Source: Monarcha castaneiventris obscurior (Eukaryota > Chordata > Aves > Passeriformes > Monarchidae). Taken from it: a stretch of 64,000 bases of DNA. The notes beneath the pieces were generated by a model, which was not told the DNA's origin, made no database searches, and saw only the letters and a program-made list of their open reading frames with translations. Position numbers and translations under genes: made by a program. The DNA is taken from contig JAMPIT010000300.1 in NCBI GenBank assembly GCA_026261815.1, positions 2,022,501 to 2,086,500 on the forward strand, read 5' to 3'. Shown here in pieces: positions 12,200-23,440 of this stretch. Each line of letters begins with the position of its first letter. Within the stretch, counting starts at the first letter, position 1.

Positions 12200-12604
12200 G
12201 AACTGAGCAGAGGATGCTCCAGAAACGGTGATGCCAAGGCAGAGGATGCTCCAGAAATGCTGATGCTGACACCAGAGGATGCTCCAGAAATGCTGAGGCA
12301 AGGGGATGCTCTAGAAGGGTAGGACTGAGGCACAAGGATGCTCTAAAAATGGTGACACTGAAGCAGGAGGATGCTCTAAAAATGGTGACACTGAGGCAGG
12401 AGGATGCTCCAGAAAGGGCAGGACTGAGTCAGAGGGTGCGCCAGAACTGCCAGGCCAAGGTAGGAGGATACTCCAGACATGCAGGTGCTGAGGCAGGAGG
12501 ATGCTCCAGGAACGGTGGGGCTGAGGCAGGAGGATGCTCCAGGAACGGTGGGGTGAGGCAGGAGGATGCTCCAGGAACGGTGGGGCTGAGGCAGGAGGAT
12601 GATC
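12200..12604. repeat. 33-bp minisatellite (gaggcaggaggatgctccag...)
   Basis: About a dozen copies of gaggcaggaggatgctccag followed by gaacggtggggct. The left copies (agaaatgctgatg, ctaaaaatggtgacactg) are more diverged than the right ones, which suggests growth at the right end. The period is a multiple of three, hence open frames. Confidence 0.9.
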
Positions 12605-13078
12605 CCGTGCCCCAGAATCCCTGCAGGCTGCCCGGTGCCCACCGTGACCCGCAGCCCTGGCCGGGCTCAGCCTGTCTGCAGCCCCTTGCACCCTGCCCGG
12701 GATGGCTGGGGACAGGCAGGGGACACTCCGGAGTCCCTGCACACTCACGGGCAGCCCCCTGCATCTCCTGAGCCCCCAGACTGCCGGGGTCAGGCAAACC
12801 CAGGCAGCTCCGCAGTGACGTTCAGGAGAAAGGACGGCACCAGTGCCACCCCCACCCGCCCCGGAGCTCCCCCGGCCGAGGCTGACTGTGGCGAGCCCCC
12901 GGGGGAGGCCCGAGGAGGTGGCCGCGGGTGTCAGCCATCCGGCCCGGCAGCGGGGCTCATTAGCGCGACAGGCTGTCACTCAGGCTGCAGCCAGCCCCGG
13001 GGGCGCTCCGAGCGCTGCAGGGACCCCTGGCAGCGGAGGGCAGAGCCTCTGCACCCCCAGCACGCTTGGGAGCCCGCG

Positions 13079-13168
13079 GGGACAGCGGGGGGACAGTGGG
13101 GGGACAGAGGGAGGGACAGCGGGGGGACAGCGGGGGGCAGCGGGGGGACAGAGGGAGGGACAGCGGGA
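13079..13168. repeat. G-rich gggggacag tandem repeat
   Basis: Units of agcggggggacag and agagggagggacag occur in tandem on the + strand. There are several runs of five to six G, a plausible G-quadruplex region. Confidence 0.75.
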
Positions 13169-13562
13169 GGGCTGCACGGCCTCACCCGCCGGGCTGGGGG
13201 GATGGGGCCAGGCACAGGAACGGGCAGGGGGAGGGAGGTGACAGCACAAGCCGCGGTCCCTGCCTGTCACCCCAAGACCGCCGCAGCCCGGAGCGCCTCG
13301 TGGCCGGTGTCAGGCACCGATGCCGCCTGTCAGCACGGGAGGGGACAGCCCGTCAAGGACCGCACGCAGGGAAGGGGTGGTGGTGTGGCTTCCCCTACAG
13401 CCCCTCCTGCTGCCACTCGCTCCTGGGAGCCCCACAAGCCACACGACACCCTCGGGCCCCTCCGCAGCACAAACACTCCACGGCTCCGTGTCGCACAAGC
13501 GCTCAGTGGTCACACACAGAGTGAGGCGTGAGCTCGTACACCGGGAATTCAGCCTGGATCGC

Positions 13563-13670
13563 AAAATCATGGAACCCCAGAATGGCTTGGGTTGGAAAGG
13601 ACCTCAAAGCCCATCTCATCCAGAGCAGGACATCTTCCACTGTCCCAGATAGCTCAGAGCTCCATGCAAG
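13563..13670 (-). mobile_element. Short CR1 3'-end fragment, minus orientation
   Basis: The sequence atcatggaaccccagaatgg, then gggttggaaaggacctcaaa and gcccatctcatcc, is the reverse complement of the CR1 3' terminus. Only about 100 bp remain. Confidence 0.75.
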
Positions 13671-14098
13671 CCGTGTCCGTGCACACATCCGCACACATCT
13701 TTTGGGATGGGGGCATTCGGGAAACACCCCCAGGAGCTCGAGCACCCCTCGCAGCCCCGGGAACGCTCAGCCCGGGGATCCGCACGTACGGGCACACACA
13801 GCCCGCCCCCAACACCCCCGCAGCGCTCCCACAGCCGCCGCCTCCTCCCGACACGGGGCTGGGGGCAGGGAGCACCCGCAGGCTCTCGCCTGGGCCTGCA
13901 AGGTGTCAAAACATCCCAGGGGTTTTGCCAGCTGGGAATTCTGGCTTGTCCCACCTGACCTCTGGCCACCCTGCTGAGCCTGGCACAGGCACAGCCACCC
14001 CCACGCACCGGGGCTGGGCACCCATCGTGTGGCACGGCACGGGAGGAGCGGGAAGGGGGCGAGCCGGGCTGGCGCTGCGGGCCGGGTGACCCCGGCAA

Positions 14099-14129
14099 AG
14101 AGGAGGAGGAGGAGGAGGAGGAGGAGGAA
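14099..14129. repeat. (GGA)n microsatellite
   Basis: About ten gga units in a GC-rich stretch. Confidence 0.95.
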
Positions 14130-14334
14130 AGGGGCAATGCCAGGCGAGGCTGCGGTCACTGCGCAGCCAGGCCGGGGGTTGGCTGGCTGTGACAAGGCCG
14201 CTGTGACAAGGCGGCTCCCGTCGCCTGCCGGGTCCCGGGGGCAGAAAGCATCTCCCTCGTTAGGCGCGCTCGCCGCGCTCGGGCCGCCTGCCCGCCGCCC
14301 GCAGCTGCTCCTCCGCCCCGCTGCGCCCGCCGCT

Positions 14335-14465
14335 TGTCTCCCCGTAATTAAAGATCCAGCGACCTTTGCCGACTGCCTGAGACGCTGGAACAAATGAACG
14401 GTAAGCGCCAGATTACAGCCCGGCTCAGCAGCCCCGCAAATCCCTTTAATGAGACATTTAGGCAG
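14335..14465. promoter_or_regulatory. Candidate conserved noncoding element 9
   Basis: It contains cgtaattaaagatccagcga, cagattacagcc and ccctttaatgagacattt within a CpG-rich region, with no repeats. The short frame across it is not supported as an exon. Confidence 0.35.
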
Positions 14466-15054
14466 GGCCAGCGGGGTGCCCGGCTGCCGGGGTGGGCTGG
14501 CGCGGCGGTGACGGCACCTCGGCCGGCCTGGCCATGGCCTGGGGACAGCGGCACCGAGGTCCTGCTGGGCCAGGAGCCGGGGGGCATCATCCCCGCAGGC
14601 ATCCTGGCACTCAGGCCTTGTTGGAGGGGGCACCGTGGCTCCAGCTTCTCCCACATCCCCATTCGCTCCCACACGTGAACCATGGGATGTGGGAGCAACG
14701 CTGTGAGGGGCACCAGGACAAGCCTCCTGCAGGGACACAGAGTCCCCAGGAGTGGGGAGAAGACCAGTGATACCGGGACCAGCCTCCTGTGGGTCCCAGC
14801 AGTGGGAAGAAGCCAGCAGCAGGATCAGCCTCTTGTGGGAGCATTTGGTCCCTGGCAGTGGGGAGAGGACCAATGACGCTGGGACCTGTCTCCTGTAGGG
14901 ACAGGGGTCCCCAGCACCGGGACCGGCCTCCTGAGGGGACATGGGGTCCCCAGCAGTGGGGATAGGGCTGGTGACACTGCAGGGCTCCTGTGGGGACACA
15001 GGTCCCTGGCCGTGGGGCTGAGGGACACACAGTGAGCCCAGCCCAGGACTGTGG

Positions 15055-15200
15055 GAAGGTTGATCCCTTCCAATTGTAATATGAAAACCTAGAAAAGCAC
15101 AAGTGACTGATGGGGCCGCGCGGCTGTGAATCGATGGGTGACACGGCTCGCGATGTCACTGCTCATATTAGTGCCAAATTAAGCTGTTTACTCCAAGTTT
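15055..15200. promoter_or_regulatory. Candidate conserved noncoding element 10
   Basis: Unique sequence with ccaattgtaatatgaaaacc, gtgactgatggg, aatcgatgggtgaca (TALE/MEIS-like) and tgccaaattaagctgttt. Confidence 0.35.
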
Positions 15201-16284
15201 GCCCGCACAAGGAGAAGCCGGGGCCGGCACAGGGAGCCGAAGATGGATGGCAGTGCTCAGGGGCCCAGAGGGGGTTTTTTTCCTGCCCTGATGGACAGTT
15301 TGTAACAATACCTTCCTCTCCTCACTTTCAATTTTGGAAGGTGGAGATGTGGTGAGGGGACTGGGGCAGTGCCAGGACTCCACACAGGCGTGCTGACCAC
15401 CAGGGGTTGAGGCTCATCCAAGCATCCCGAGAGAGCCCGATGCCCCTGTCCCCCTTCTGTGACCACAGTGCCCCCAAGCTCCTCCACGGCAGGGTCCAGG
15501 CGGATCAGGAAACACAGCCACATCCCGTCTGGATTCTCACTGAGCTGACAGGTGTCCCCAACTCATCTGCACTGTCCCAGCCCCAGGGGTTATCTCGAGT
15601 GTCCCTGCGTGCCTCTGAACGGGGGGATTTATCCCTGCTGTCCCTGGGTGAGGCCATCCAGGACCATTTATCCTCGGTGTCCATGGATGCCCTCATCCAG
15701 GGGCATCTATCCCTGCTGTTCCTGGCTGTCCTCGGCCAGGGCGTTGATCCCTGCTGTCCCTGGGTGTCCCTGCCTCGGGACATTGATCCTTGGGGTCCCT
15801 GATCTCGGAGTCCCTCTCCACATCCTGGTGCTGGGTGTTTATCTCCAGTGATTCTCTGCCCCACCCAGCTCAGCATGCCCGAGAGCCCGTCCATGCCCAG
15901 CCCTGCTCCATGTCCTCTGGCCACCCAAGTCACTCCCCATGGCTGTGACATCTTCCCCATTGCCCCCCCAGCTGGGGAGTCGTTGGCCGAGTAGCCATTC
16001 CCAGCAAAATCTGAGGGAAGACCAAGAGGATCGGGAATTCGGGTCAAACTCCGCCAGCACAGGAAGGAGAGCAGGGATGCCACACAGGAGAGCAGCAACA
16101 TTTCCCAACCTGGTGATCCCAGCGTGGCATTTTCCAAGCTGACCTTAATCCCTGGCACCTGCTGGTGCCCCCAGCCCCGGGATGCTGGCATTTGGGGACA
16201 CGTGTGACAGCGCCAGGGCTGCTCCCTCCTCTGGAGCGGCGCAGGCGGAAAGAGGGCAGCGGGCAGAGGCGGGGGCCGGCAGCA

Positions 16285-17015
16285 TCCACCTCATGCCTTT
16301 TAATAAAACATGAATTAGGTGCCAACGCGTATTAGATTCACTTCCCCGGTGACAGAAAATCAAAGGCTTCTCCCATCTTTTCTAGAGGCGCGTTCCTGAT
16401 TGATCTGGAAGAAGCAGCTCAGTGCGAGGGAAGGAGTCTATACACACCGAAACAGCTCTTTAATTTCTTAATTTAATATCTGACACGTAAAGATTCTCAT
16501 TAAGCCAGTCAATGAAGCCTGGAAATACAATTTTCGTGCAAACTGTCGCTATCATAACTTACACGAAACTTCAGATGGTGCCCTGTAAGCGGTGTGATTA
16601 AAACCATTCATCTTCCCTGGCAGCCGCCCGCTCCCGCACCCCCGGGCCGGCCCCCGCCCCGTGCCCACGCCGGCCGGTCCCCGCGGGTGCCACCACGGCG
16701 CTGGGCACTCCCTGATGCTGCCTAGATCCTGCGGGATGCGGGGCAGCGCTGGCGGGAGCGGCAGGAAGGGGCACGGGCAGGATCCTGGGCATCTCCCACC
16801 AGGCACAGCCTCCACAGCGCGTCCCCAAGCCCTGGGATCCCCCCCATCGGGGCATGCGCAGGAGGGAGAGCTTCTCGAAGACACTAATTAGGCAAATTAA
16901 TTCCTATGGAGTCGCAACTCTTTGCTGCCTTAAAAGAGGGAAGAAAGAGGAAAAAAAAAAAAGCTACTTACTTCAGTGCTGATTAAATCCCAAATACTGA
17001 GACGTGGATTAGACC
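16285..17015. promoter_or_regulatory. AT-rich islands 11 and 12, candidate conserved noncoding elements
   Basis: The first (16285-16625) is the longest island and has ccttttaataaaacatgaat, ctctttaatttcttaattta, gattctcattaagccagtca and gtgattaaaaccattcatc. The second (16870-17015) has cactaattaggcaaattaat and an A-run. A GC-rich stretch separates them. Confidence 0.45.
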
Positions 17016-17555
17016 TGAGACTGTTCCATGGGGGGTGACCCCACACCGGAACCGGTGCCCGCCTGGCACAGAGGAAGGGGGAGGTTTGGGGTTTGCGTGG
17101 GGACACGAGCGCTTCTCCTCCTGCTCACTCCTCACATCCCCTGGTGCTGCCAGCACCGGGCAGGGCCTGGGTTTGCGGGACTCCTTCCTCCTCCGTGGGC
17201 TGAGGAAGAGGATGGTGAAGCTCTGTGGACACAGGACACCACCCTGGCACAGGGCAAAGCCTTGCCGAGCTTCAGGGTGCACTCAGGAACCACCACGAGA
17301 GGGATCTGGGCAGCGGTCCCATCCTCAGCAGGGCCTGAGAGGGGATTAATGATTTCTCTGGTTTCTTCCTCTCTCACCCTTCATTCCCCTCCCCTGACCC
17401 AGCCCTGCAGAACATTTCAGCTCCGAGGAAACTCCAGGAATCTCCCAGCAGCTGAAAATCAGTTCAGAACACCAGGCTGGGAAAGAAAAGCCACCCCAGG
17501 GACTCTGCAAACGCTGGTGGATCTGTGTCACCGCAGTGGGAGCAGGGAAGTTTCA

Positions 17556-17765
17556 GAAAATCCCAGAATGGTTTGATTTGGGTTGGAAGGGACCTCAAAG
17601 CTCATCTCCTTCCACTCCCTGCCATGGCAGGGACACCTCCCACTGTCCCAGGCTGCTCCAAGCCCTCTCCAGCCTGGCCTTGGGCACTGCCAGGGATCCA
17701 GGGGCAGCCACAGCTTCACCCTGTGCCAGGGCCTCCCCACCCTCCCAGGGGATTCCTGTGCCAGC
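17556..17765 (-). mobile_element. CR1-type LINE fragment, minus orientation
   Basis: Reverse complement of the CR1 3' end: tcccagaatggtttgatttg, gggttggaagggacctcaaa, cactgtcccaggctgctcca and ccagggatccaggggcagcc. Confidence 0.85.
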
Positions 17766-18449
17766 GGTGACTGGGGACTGGGGAAAGGGACTCACGGGCA
17801 CCGTGGGCTGTCCAGCCCTTGGGTCTTTGCCCCCAGCCCAGTGCACCCCACGAGGGTGCTGCCTGTGGGTGTGGGGTGCCACACGCTGTCCCCCCACCCC
17901 AAGCACCGCCCTCCTGCTGGGGAGGGCGCACATTCCAGAGCTCCGGATGGATCCCACAGGTACCCCTGCCAAGGTCCAGCTGCCATGCCCAGAACCCAAA
18001 GGATGCTCCAGCAAGGTGGAGAGTGGAAAGAGCCTCCAGCTTTGGGACGGCCCCTGCACCCTTCCCCATGGCACAGGACGGGGTGGCACTAGGACAACTC
18101 AGGGGTGTCCAGCTCTGCTCCCCAGGACGCCAGAGCTCCGTGCAGCTCCAGGAGACGACTGGGAACCAGCAGGGTCACCCAGCTCTGCCACCTCGAATAA
18201 CCTCGACTCCAACCCCTCAGCAAAGACCAAACCTGCTCTGCACAGCCAGCACCCACCTCACCCCAGCTGTGGCTCCTGCACCCGAGGGGCACCTTGTGGG
18301 TGGCCCAGGGGCTCTGGGGGACGCGCTGCCTGCTCATCCCGCTGGCAGAGCCGCTTCCCTTGTCTTTCTCGCACGCGTTATCTGGAGCCGTCGGAGCTGG
18401 CAGCTCCTGCCAGCGCTCGCGCAGCCTGACGTCGGTGCGGCTTGGAAGC

Positions 18450-18640
18450 GCGCGTGGCGTGTTTGATGTCAGGATTACCGGCTGGCTGTATTGTAAATGC
18501 TAAAATGAAATAAGAAGATTAGAGAAGAAAAGCGCCGCTCCGCAGCGCGCGCCTGCCGATTGCCTCCCGCCGGAGCCGCCGCCGAGGGCGGGGGGCGCGG
18601 GGGGACCCGGCCCGCTGCAACCAGCCCTGCCGGGGCAGGG
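18450..18640. promoter_or_regulatory. AT-rich element fused to a small CpG island
   Basis: The block gatgtcaggattaccggctg, then ttgtaaatgctaaaatgaaa, changes abruptly at about 18530 into CpG-dense DNA (gcgccgctccgcagcgcgcg). The juxtaposition could mark a promoter of an unannotated (noncoding) transcript. No coding exon is evident. Confidence 0.35.
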
Positions 18641-19824
18641 GTTAAAGGGGGCCAAGCAGCTTCCAGAGGCGCTGGTGCTGCTGCCACCGAGCCAGGGGGA
18701 GAGGTGGACGGAGCCCTCCCCGCTCCCCGGGGTGCTGGGATCCTCTGGCTCACGTGAGTATTGATGCTGTCACCCCCCGGCCGGGTCCTGGCAGCCCCCG
18801 CTCCGCAGCCCTGCGTCCCCCAGCGCTGGGGCGCGGCGTGGCAGGGTGGCCTGGGGTTGGGTGGGTGCCCTTAGCCCCGCTGGGGCAGCTCTGCGTCCCT
18901 TCCCACCCTGCTGCAGCCCTTCCCAGGAATGAGGGCACGGCCGCCTCCCAGCCTCGGGAGAGGGCGTTCAGAGGGGGGAAGGTTTGTGCTGCCTCAGAGA
19001 GGGGTGAGGACCCTCTGCGGGTCTTTTTGGGGGAACCTGGGGGCGTCCAAAGGGCAGTGTGGTGCTCTCTGTTCCCTCACGTGGGTGGCAGGACATTCCT
19101 GAGCCCAGAGCCAGCAGCGGGCAACTCCACGCCCCTCCTGCGCCTCCTGCTCCCCCCACAAGCCTCCGTCAGGGCCCTGCAGGAAAGAGAGAGGGAGGGA
19201 GGGAGAGTTGGCGCGGGGTCAGGCCCCGCCGAGCCACTCTCCATCTCCTGCTGACAGCACCGTGCCCCCGAGCACCTCTGCCGGCACCATGGGGCCCAGC
19301 CCCACGCACACAAAGCTCTCTGTGGGCAGCAGGGCTCGGGATTTCAGCAGCAGCGTGATGAGTCTTTATTTTGAGCCGTGCCTTTGGCCTGAGCCTGGCA
19401 CAGCTGTGGCTTGTCCTGCCGGGCCCAGCGCTGGAGGAGAAGAGGAAGAGGAGGTGGAAGCCACACCAGGATTTTCCCTGCATTTCTTGTGCTGGCCCTG
19501 CAGCAGCGTGTGGGGCACAGGGCTCGGCCTCATGCACAGTCCCGCATCCCTCCTGGCAGGGTAAATCCCGAGCTTGCAGCTCCTCCACCCTTGGCATGAA
19601 TCCCCCCTGGCAGCGACCCCACCCAGCCAGGGGACAGCCCATCCCTCCGGGAATGCTGCGGGGTCCCTGCCCACAGCCTGGCACCCAGGACCGGACCCAA
19701 CAGCCTGTGTCCAGCAGCCACTGTTATCCCAGGCGCTGTTCCACCCTTCACCCGCTCCTGTTCCCTGCCAGGGCATCCCGTGCGCATCCCGCAGCCCTGG
19801 AGCAGGTGGCACAGCGGGAAGGGA

Positions 19825-19857
19825 CCCTTCCCTTCCCTTCCCTTCCCTTCCCTTCCC
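19825..19857. repeat. (CCCTT)n microsatellite
   Basis: Six to seven tandem cccttc-type pentamers. Confidence 0.95.
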
Positions 19858-20454
19858 CGCAGCGAGGAACAGGAGCGGGCTGAGGGCTGGCCCCGTGCCC
19901 GGTCCGTGCGGGTACCTGCCTCCTCCCTTCTCTCCCGCATCTGTTCCCAATCAAAGCCTCATTCCAGCCCGGGAGAAGGTTTCTCTCCTCCTGCTAACGA
20001 ACGCTATTGTTTTCCCGATGTTTTCCCGAGCTCGGGAGCAGCGGCTCGGCCCCTGCCGGTGCCAGCTCTGCTGAGACACGTGCGGAGAGACCCTCGAGCA
20101 AGATCCTGCTCTGCTCCCTCCTGCCGGGAGTGGAGCTGGATTCATCCCCAGGGCACAGCGCTGGGCTGGGGAATATGGGGCAGGTACCCCCCGGAGGAGG
20201 AGATAGCTGGGGGCTTCACCCCTTTGCCCCTCAGCCGGGTGCTGGCAGCACTCGGTGCCTGGGGTAATGTCCCCACGGGGCCGCTGAGAGGGTGACAGCA
20301 CCCACACGCATCCCCCACCGCCCATCGCCCCAGCCCAGCGTCCCCCCAGGGGGGTGCAGACCCCGCTCACCCCCCACATCCCTCTGGATTTGCCAGGGAT
20401 GGCCGGGGCTGGCTCTGTCCCCTGCGGGACTCACCCCTCCCACATTGCCGGGGG

Positions 20455-20605
20455 CTTCTGTTGCTTCTGCGTGCAATTAATGAGCTTTAATTGCCTGTAA
20501 ACACATCCCCGGCAGCGCCAGAGCTGCCATGGGAAGACGATGGAGTCGGGAAAAGGGAATGGGAAAAGGAAATCGTAGTAACTGTTGCTACGGCTGGTCC
20601 CACCG
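20455..20605. promoter_or_regulatory. Candidate conserved noncoding element 13
   Basis: gtgcaattaatgagctttaa is followed by ttgcctgtaaacacatcccc (FOX-type GTAAACA). Further on, gtaactgttgctacggc includes a MYB-like aactg and an RFX-like gttgctacg. Confidence 0.4.
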
Positions 20606-21429
20606 TTCCCAAGCTGGGGCCGCTGGCATTGCCCAGCACCGGGCAGGGGGCACGGCGGTGTCAGCGCAGTCCCCGTGCCCCTGCCCTCGGTGCCACAACA
20701 TCTCTGTGCCCCAGCGCGGAGCCACGAGGGGCTCAGGCACCGCACCGAGAGCCCCCGAGCTGGGATGTGAGTGCATTTGGGGTCCCGCAGAGGGGCTGGG
20801 GGCAGTGGGAGTGGTCCCTGCCCTCCCCTTTTCGCTGTGTTTGGGGTGCCAGGGAGGGGCTGTGGGAAAGGTCCCTGCCCTTCCCCTCTGGCTGTGGGGG
20901 AGACCCCACGGACGGTCTGTAGGGTTGGGGGCAGTGGGGAGGGGTCCCTCCCCACTCCGCGTGTCCCCTCACTGGACACGCCCGTGGCTCCAGCGAAGTC
21001 TGCAAAGCTCGGGGCTGGCGGTGGCAGGAGGAGGGGGCTGTAAATGCCATTTTCTAGCTCAGTGCCCTGTAACTCTCCCTGACGCCAGGGCTTGAACACC
21101 ACGAACAGCGCATTTTAATCACCCTGAGGGATCCCTGCCCCCATCACAGCTCGTGGCCCTGCCCCCTGGCACAGGGCAGGGTGGCACTGGGTGTCCGGGA
21201 CTGACCGATGTCACACCAGGGCAGGAGTGACACCACCTCTGTCCTGAGTGGGCGCGGCATCGGTGGCATCACACGGGGCTCGTCACTCAGCCGGGGGGGT
21301 GGGAGTGGCCCTGAGGTGCCCCTAAGTGGCCACGGGGACCTGGCCAAGGCCGGGGAGTGGCCCAGGGGGTTTAACAAGGCCAAGTGCTGGTGCTGCCCCT
21401 GGGCTGGGGCAACACCGGGGTCAGTCCAG

Positions 21430-22090
21430 GCTGGGGATGAGCAGCTGGAGCAGCCCTGGGAGAAGGACCTGGGGGTGCTGGGGGTGAGAGCTGGACCTGC
21501 CCCAGCCCAGAACCCCCCTGCTCTGGGCTGAGCCCCCCGTGGGCAGCAGGGCAGGGGGGATTCTGCCCCTGTGCCCCCTCAGCTGAGACCCCACCTGCAG
21601 AGCTGCCCCAGCCCTGGGGCCCAGCACAGGAAGGACCTGGAGCTGCTGGAGCCAGGCCAGAGGAGGCTCCAGGATGAGCAGAGGGATGGAGCAGCTCTGC
21701 TGGGAGGAAAGGCTGGGAGAGCTGGGGGTGTTCAGCCTGGAGAGGAGAAGCTTTGGGGTGACCTCACTGGGGCCTTGCAGGGCCTGAAGGAGCCACAGGA
21801 AACATGGAGAGAGATAATTTCTAAGGGCTGGAGGGACAGGACACAGGGAATCGCTTCCCACTGCCAGAGGGCAGGGATGGGGAGGGATTGGGAAGGAATT
21901 GTTCCCTGGGAGGGTGGGCAGGCCCTGGCACAGGGTGCCCAGAGCAGCTGTGGCTGCCCCTGGATCCCTGGCAGTGCCCAAGGCCAGGCTGGACACTGGG
22001 GCTTGGAGCAGCCTGGGATAGTGGAAGTGTCCCTGCCATGGCAGGGGTGGGATGGGATGAGGCCGTCCCAGCTTCCAGCGCTGCAATCCA
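21430..22090 (+). mobile_element. CR1-type LINE fragment, about 650 bp, longest copy in the window
   Basis: It begins with classic CR1 sequence (aaggacctgggggtgctggg, gaaggacctggagctgctgg, ggctgggagagctgggggtg, ttcagcctggagaggagaag) and continues into the shared 3' end at 21905-22040. No intact reverse transcriptase remains. Confidence 0.85.
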
Positions 22091-22179
22091 AGGAAGTTTA
22101 GCCCTGAGGGGCCGGGTGTGGGAGCAGCGGGAGCAGCCGCAGCCGGAGCGACACCGGGCCCGCGCCGGAGATAAGTTCC

Positions 22180-22490
22180 TGCCACAAAGTTTCTTTCCCT
22201 GCTAATTTTCTGATTAGCCCCTGTCTGATGCGACGGCAGCAGCGCTCCACGGAGCTTATTCCGAGGCGGCGTAATCTTTGTAAGCAGCAGAGAGGGGCAG
22301 GGCCGGCGCTGAGCTCGGCAGCCACAGCCCTGCGTCGGGAGGTAATAACTCTTCAGGGACTGACAAGCCGCCGGGAGGGCTGTGGAAATCCTTTCTGCGG
22401 ATGAGCCGAGAGGATTCTCCCGCTAACCCCCTAAAGCCTGCGTGTCACCTAGTCCAATAAAAGGCATTATCGGGAAGGTGGGATTTTGTT
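22180..22490. promoter_or_regulatory. Candidate conserved noncoding element 14
   Basis: Starts right after the long CR1 copy. It holds gctaattttctgattagccc (two ATTA-type cores), gcgtaatctttg, gaggtaataactcttcaggg and ccaataaaaggcattatcgg (a CDX-like aataaaa, and CCAAT). Unique sequence with no exon. Confidence 0.4.
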
Positions 22491-23239
22491 CCGGCGTATC
22501 TCGGGCCTCCAGCCCAGCCCCGGCTCGGCTGGTTTTGCATGAGAACAGGGGGGTGAGAGCACGGCGGGTGCTGGGTGCTGCCTCCAGGGATGCTGGTGGG
22601 TGAGGAGCTCCAACCCACTTTCCGTGCCTGCTCGCCACTCTGCGTTTTCACTGGCCCGCGGCCACCACCCTGCAGCGCCCAGCGCTGCACCCGCACCCAG
22701 GGCGGCTCCTGCCCTGGGAACGGCAGCAGGAGCCAGCGCTGGATCTCAGCCCAGCCGTGCTCCCATCTGCCTTCACGGGGGTGCGAGGTGGAGCCAGGGG
22801 GAGTTCGGGGGGCCCAGAGCAGCCGGGTGGACCCGGCATCTTTAATGCCTCGGCCTCATCCTGCTCCATCCCTCAGCCCAGGGGGATCCTGCACCGGGTA
22901 ACCAGGGGAGAGCATTCCCAGGGCTGGGAAGAGCGTCTGGAAGGGAGTGCTGGGGTTATCACGCCACAGAGTGCCAGAGCTCAGGGTGCAGGATGCCACC
23001 CTGGGGTGGTCCTGGCTATCCCCTGGATCCTGCACCCCACAGCAGATGCCACGGCCCCAGGGATGGGGCGTGTACCAGGGCACCGCAGCCAGCTGGTGGC
23101 CACAGCCGCAGGGGACAGCAGCCCTAACTCCTGGGCTAGCAGGGGCTTCCCCGCTGCCACCCACCGTGCCACAGCGCCGGGAGCAGGGGAGCAGGCACGT
23201 GCAGGCCCGGCAGTGGCGGGAGCACCCACGCCCGCTGCG

Positions 23240-23440
23240 CCCGGCTAATTTACTGTGTCGCTGTGCGCCGCGCCAGCCAATAACTTTGAAATGATGTGGA
23301 GATTTGCAGCCAAACCTTCTCATAAAGAGATTTAGGAGGGTGACAAAGATAATTAAACATCCTTCCCTGAGTATTGACTTGCAGCTGAAAGGGGAAAAAA
23401 TAACTACATTTTTCACAGTCCTTTTAAATCATCCTGATGC
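23240..23440. promoter_or_regulatory. AT-rich island 15, candidate conserved noncoding element
   Basis: Contains gctaatttactgtgtcgctg, caataactttgaaatgatgt (a TCF/LEF-like ctttga), agataattaaacatccttcc and gaaaaaataactacattttt. Confidence 0.45.

Noticed and set aside
12311..12979. 222-codon minus-strand frame and + strand frames at 12.35-13.5 kb
   Set aside because: Caused by the 33-bp minisatellite and GC-rich sequence; no conserved motif.
13767..14999. 410-codon minus-strand frame
   Set aside because: Pro/Ala/Arg/Gly/Ser-rich throughout, includes a poly-Leu/Ser stretch from the (GGA)n microsatellite, and covers a candidate noncoding element. Typical GC-bias frame.
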